A DNA stretch of 6,676 nucleotides from Ferruginibacter sp. (GTDB lineage Bacteria; Bacteroidota; Bacteroidia; Chitinophagales; Chitinophagaceae): contig JANXTN010000154.1 of assembly GCA_025352435.1 (NCBI GenBank), forward strand, positions 1 through 6,676, written 5' to 3'. Numbering within the stretch: position 1 is the first letter of the stretch; the number at the start of each line of letters is the position of its first letter. Under the pieces are notes generated by a model that was given only the letters and a program-made list of their open reading frames with translations, made no database searches and was not told where the DNA came from. This document shows, piece after piece, positions 5,651 through 6,676 of the stretch. Position numbers and translations under genes: made by a program.

Positions 5651-6460
5651 ATGAAACAAATTTTAGTTTTAATACTAATAGCATATTCATCAGTTGTAAC
5701 AGCTCAGGAGCTTTTTGTAGTAACAGAACCTGCAAGCAATATGCCTACGGGTTCCATTGGTGTAAGGCTTGGGCAGTCATTAATGAAAGAAAAATTTAAA
5801 TCCGGTTACAACTATCACATGATGCCCGAGATCATGTGGGGTGCAAATAAAAAACTGATGTTGCATGCGGCAGTATTTATCAGCAACAGAAATAAAAATC
5901 TTGCAACAGAGGGGGGTAGCTTGTATGCTAAGTATCGGTTTCTTTCAAAAGACGACATACACCAACATTTCAGAATGGCTGCTTACGGAAGGGTAAGTGT
6001 AAATAAATCCGACATTCACCAGGAAGAGATAAATACAATGGGGCATAATAGTGGCTTTGAAACGGGAATTGTAGCTACGCAGCTTTTAAATAAAGTAGCG
6101 ATCAGTGCTTCTAGCAGTTTTGAAAAAGCAATGAACAATTCTCCGACATACAAATTTCCTACTACTCAAAGTAACAGCGCTACCAATTATACGTTGTCTT
6201 TCGGTAGGTTAATGTATCCTAATAAATACAAAAGTTTTAAGCAAACTAATATTAATTTAATGGCGGAATTTATGGGACAAACCTTAAACCAAAATGGAAA
6301 ATCATTTTTAGATGTTGTTCCCTCTATTCAATTTATCATTAACAGCCAGGCAAGAATGGATGTTGCATATGTAAGAGAAATTTACAGTAATATGTTGCGC
6401 ACAGCCCCCAACGCATTGTATTTAAAATTGGAATACAGTTTTTTTAATGTAACAAAATGA
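5651..6460 (+). CDS. Outer-membrane beta-barrel-type protein of metal locus
   Basis: A 269-residue exported protein with signal peptide 1-18 (cleavage at VTA|Q). The mature chain is made of alternating polar/hydrophobic strands typical of a small barrel: GSIGVRLGQSL (34-44), YHMMPEIMWGANKKLMLHAAVFIS (55-78), SLYAKYRFLS (90-99), HFRMAAYGRVSV (106-117), ETGIVATQLLNKVAISASSSF (137-157), TNYTLSFGRLMY (178-189), INLMAEFMGQ (201-210), DVVPSIQFIINSQARMDVAYV (221-241), ALYLKLEYSFF (255-265). No Cys occur, but His and Met are frequent, for example YHMMPEIMW. I recall similar proteins beside copper-related HMA genes in Chitinophagaceae and Sphingobacteriaceae, often called transporter or hypothetical; not checked by search. 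It may pass metal or metal-complexes across, or simply sense, the outer membrane. Starts one base after the second HMA gene; its stop overlaps the 22-residue frame that follows. Confidence 0.8.
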   Translation: MKQILVLILIAYSSVVTAQELFVVTEPASNMPTGSIGVRLGQSLMKEKFKSGYNYHMMPEIMWGANKKLMLHAAVFISNRNKNLATEGGSLYAKYRFLSKDDIHQHFRMAAYGRVSVNKSDIHQEEINTMGHNSGFETGIVATQLLNKVAISASSSFEKAMNNSPTYKFPTTQSNSATNYTLSFGRLMYPNKYKSFKQTNINLMAEFMGQTLNQNGKSFLDVVPSIQFIINSQARMDVAYVREIYSNMLRTAPNALYLKLEYSFFNVTK

Positions 6461-6525
6461 AAAAGATAGCATCCTTATTTAATTGGATATTTAAAAAACT
6501 ATTTGTAAAGAAATGTTGTAGATAA
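6457..6525 (+). CDS. Possible 22-residue basic Cys-Cys microprotein
   Basis: The outer-membrane gene ends in ATGA, where the ATG (6457-6459) opens a 22-codon frame ending at TAA 6523-6525. The product begins MKKIASLFNW, continues with IFKKLF and ends VKKCCR. It is basic (six Lys, one Arg), could form an amphipathic helix, and carries two adjacent Cys near its end, as do the neighbours (GCCKDE, GCCQYD). The 4-nt overlap fits translational coupling, and the operon terminator starts only 2 nt after the stop, so the frame lies wholly inside the transcript. I recognise no family. A chance frame cannot be ruled out at this length. Confidence 0.45.
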   Translation: MKKIASLFNWIFKKLFVKKCCR

Positions 6526-6527
6526 AA

Positions 6528-6571
6528 TATAATAAATAAAAGAAGCAAAATTGCTTCTCTTATTTATTATA
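6528..6571 (+). terminator. Long, probably bidirectional terminator of the metal locus
   Basis: Left arm 6528-6548 and right arm 6551-6571 pair at 20 of 21 positions (one A-C mismatch at 6540/6559). The core is AGAAGCAA / TTGCTTCT, and the outer part is all A-T, so the downstream arm itself is T-rich (TCTTATTTATTAT). Read on the minus strand the core is followed by TTTTATTTATTATATTTT, an even better U-tract. It closes the + strand operon and could also stop a convergent minus-strand gene. Confidence 0.8.
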
Positions 6572-6578
6572 ATGCTTT

Positions 6579-6596
6579 TATAATTTAAAAATTATA
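6579..6596. repeat. AT-only inverted repeat
   Basis: TATAATTT at 6579-6586 and AAATTATA at 6589-6596 are perfect inverted repeats around AA. The element is made of A and T only, so it may be a chance palindrome, a secondary terminator hairpin, or a binding site. A second small inverted repeat, AGCTT-GCG-AAGCT, lies at 6609-6621. Confidence 0.35.
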
Positions 6597-6676
6597 CGGT
6601 AGTTTTGTAGCTTGCGAAGCTGCGAATAGACCGCATTTTCTTTTACAGCAATTTATGAATAAGGCAAATAATTTTC
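6585..6676 (-). CDS. Possible C-terminal end of a convergent gene (cut by right edge)
   Basis: On the minus strand one frame is open from the right edge to a TAA (plus positions 6587-6585), giving 29 residues that start KLFALFINCCKRKCG and end QATKLPYNF. The Cys cluster NCCKRKC recalls the neighbours' Cys motifs. Support is indirect: the terminator at 6528-6571 works better in this direction than on the plus strand and lies 14 bases beyond the stop. The stretch is short, unrecognised, and has no start in view, so it may be non-coding. An ATG on the plus strand at 6655 opens a competing frame to the edge. Confidence 0.25.
   Translation of the reverse strand, partial: KLFALFINCCKRKCGLFAASQATKLPYNF

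Noticed and set aside
6655..6676. Start of a new plus-strand gene at ATG 6655
   Set aside because: Only seven codons are visible before the edge, with no promoter or ribosome site to support it.
1..6676. tRNA, rRNA, CRISPR array, insertion sequence or phage features
   Set aside because: No cloverleaf, no regularly spaced repeats, no transposase or integrase motifs, and no terminal inverted repeats with target duplications were seen.

Overview
The window is AT-rich, gene-dense DNA that looks like a member of the Bacteroidota, most likely Chitinophagaceae or a relative (inference). The reasons are the carboxyl end of a TonB-dependent receptor of Bacteroidota type, a sigma factor of a Bacteroidota-typical group, a HYC_CC_PP-type Cys-rich protein, AT-rich translation starts without clear Shine-Dalgarno sequences, and TAnnTTTG-like -7 promoter elements. 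Almost every gene is on the + strand.

Layout: (1) 2-193 is the tail of a TonB-dependent outer-membrane receptor cut by the left edge. (2) 326-1333 is phoH, with a TTG start, a leader hairpin and a clear intrinsic terminator at 1361-1386. (3) 1450-3222 is a tight four-gene run: a small lipoprotein, the fluoride channel crcB, a family I inorganic pyrophosphatase (ppa) and a half-size TauE/SafE-type membrane protein, with gaps of 2, 3 and 13 nt. Pairing a fluoride exporter with a fluoride-sensitive enzyme is a sensible functional unit. (4) 3287-4178 is a sigma-70/ECF-like factor overlapped by a small tail-anchored membrane protein that may be its regulator. (5) 4257-6525 looks like a cell-envelope metal (probably copper) handling locus: a HYC_CC_PP protein, two exported HMA-domain proteins, an outer-membrane-type protein and a possible 22-residue Cys-Cys microprotein. 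It is closed by a 21-position hairpin at 6528-6571. (6) The last 100 bases may hold the end of a convergent minus-strand gene.

The most interesting part is region 5. All its larger products carry export signals, Cys motifs recur (HYC, CGKC, GCC, CGMC, GCC, CSMC, KCC), and the order suggests periplasmic metal binding and hand-over coupled to an outer-membrane protein. No inner-membrane pump or metal-sensing regulator is visible in the window, so the direction of transport and the metal are inferences. Most single genes belong to known families; the microprotein, the carboxyl domain of the second HMA protein and the small protein behind the sigma factor are the least explained.
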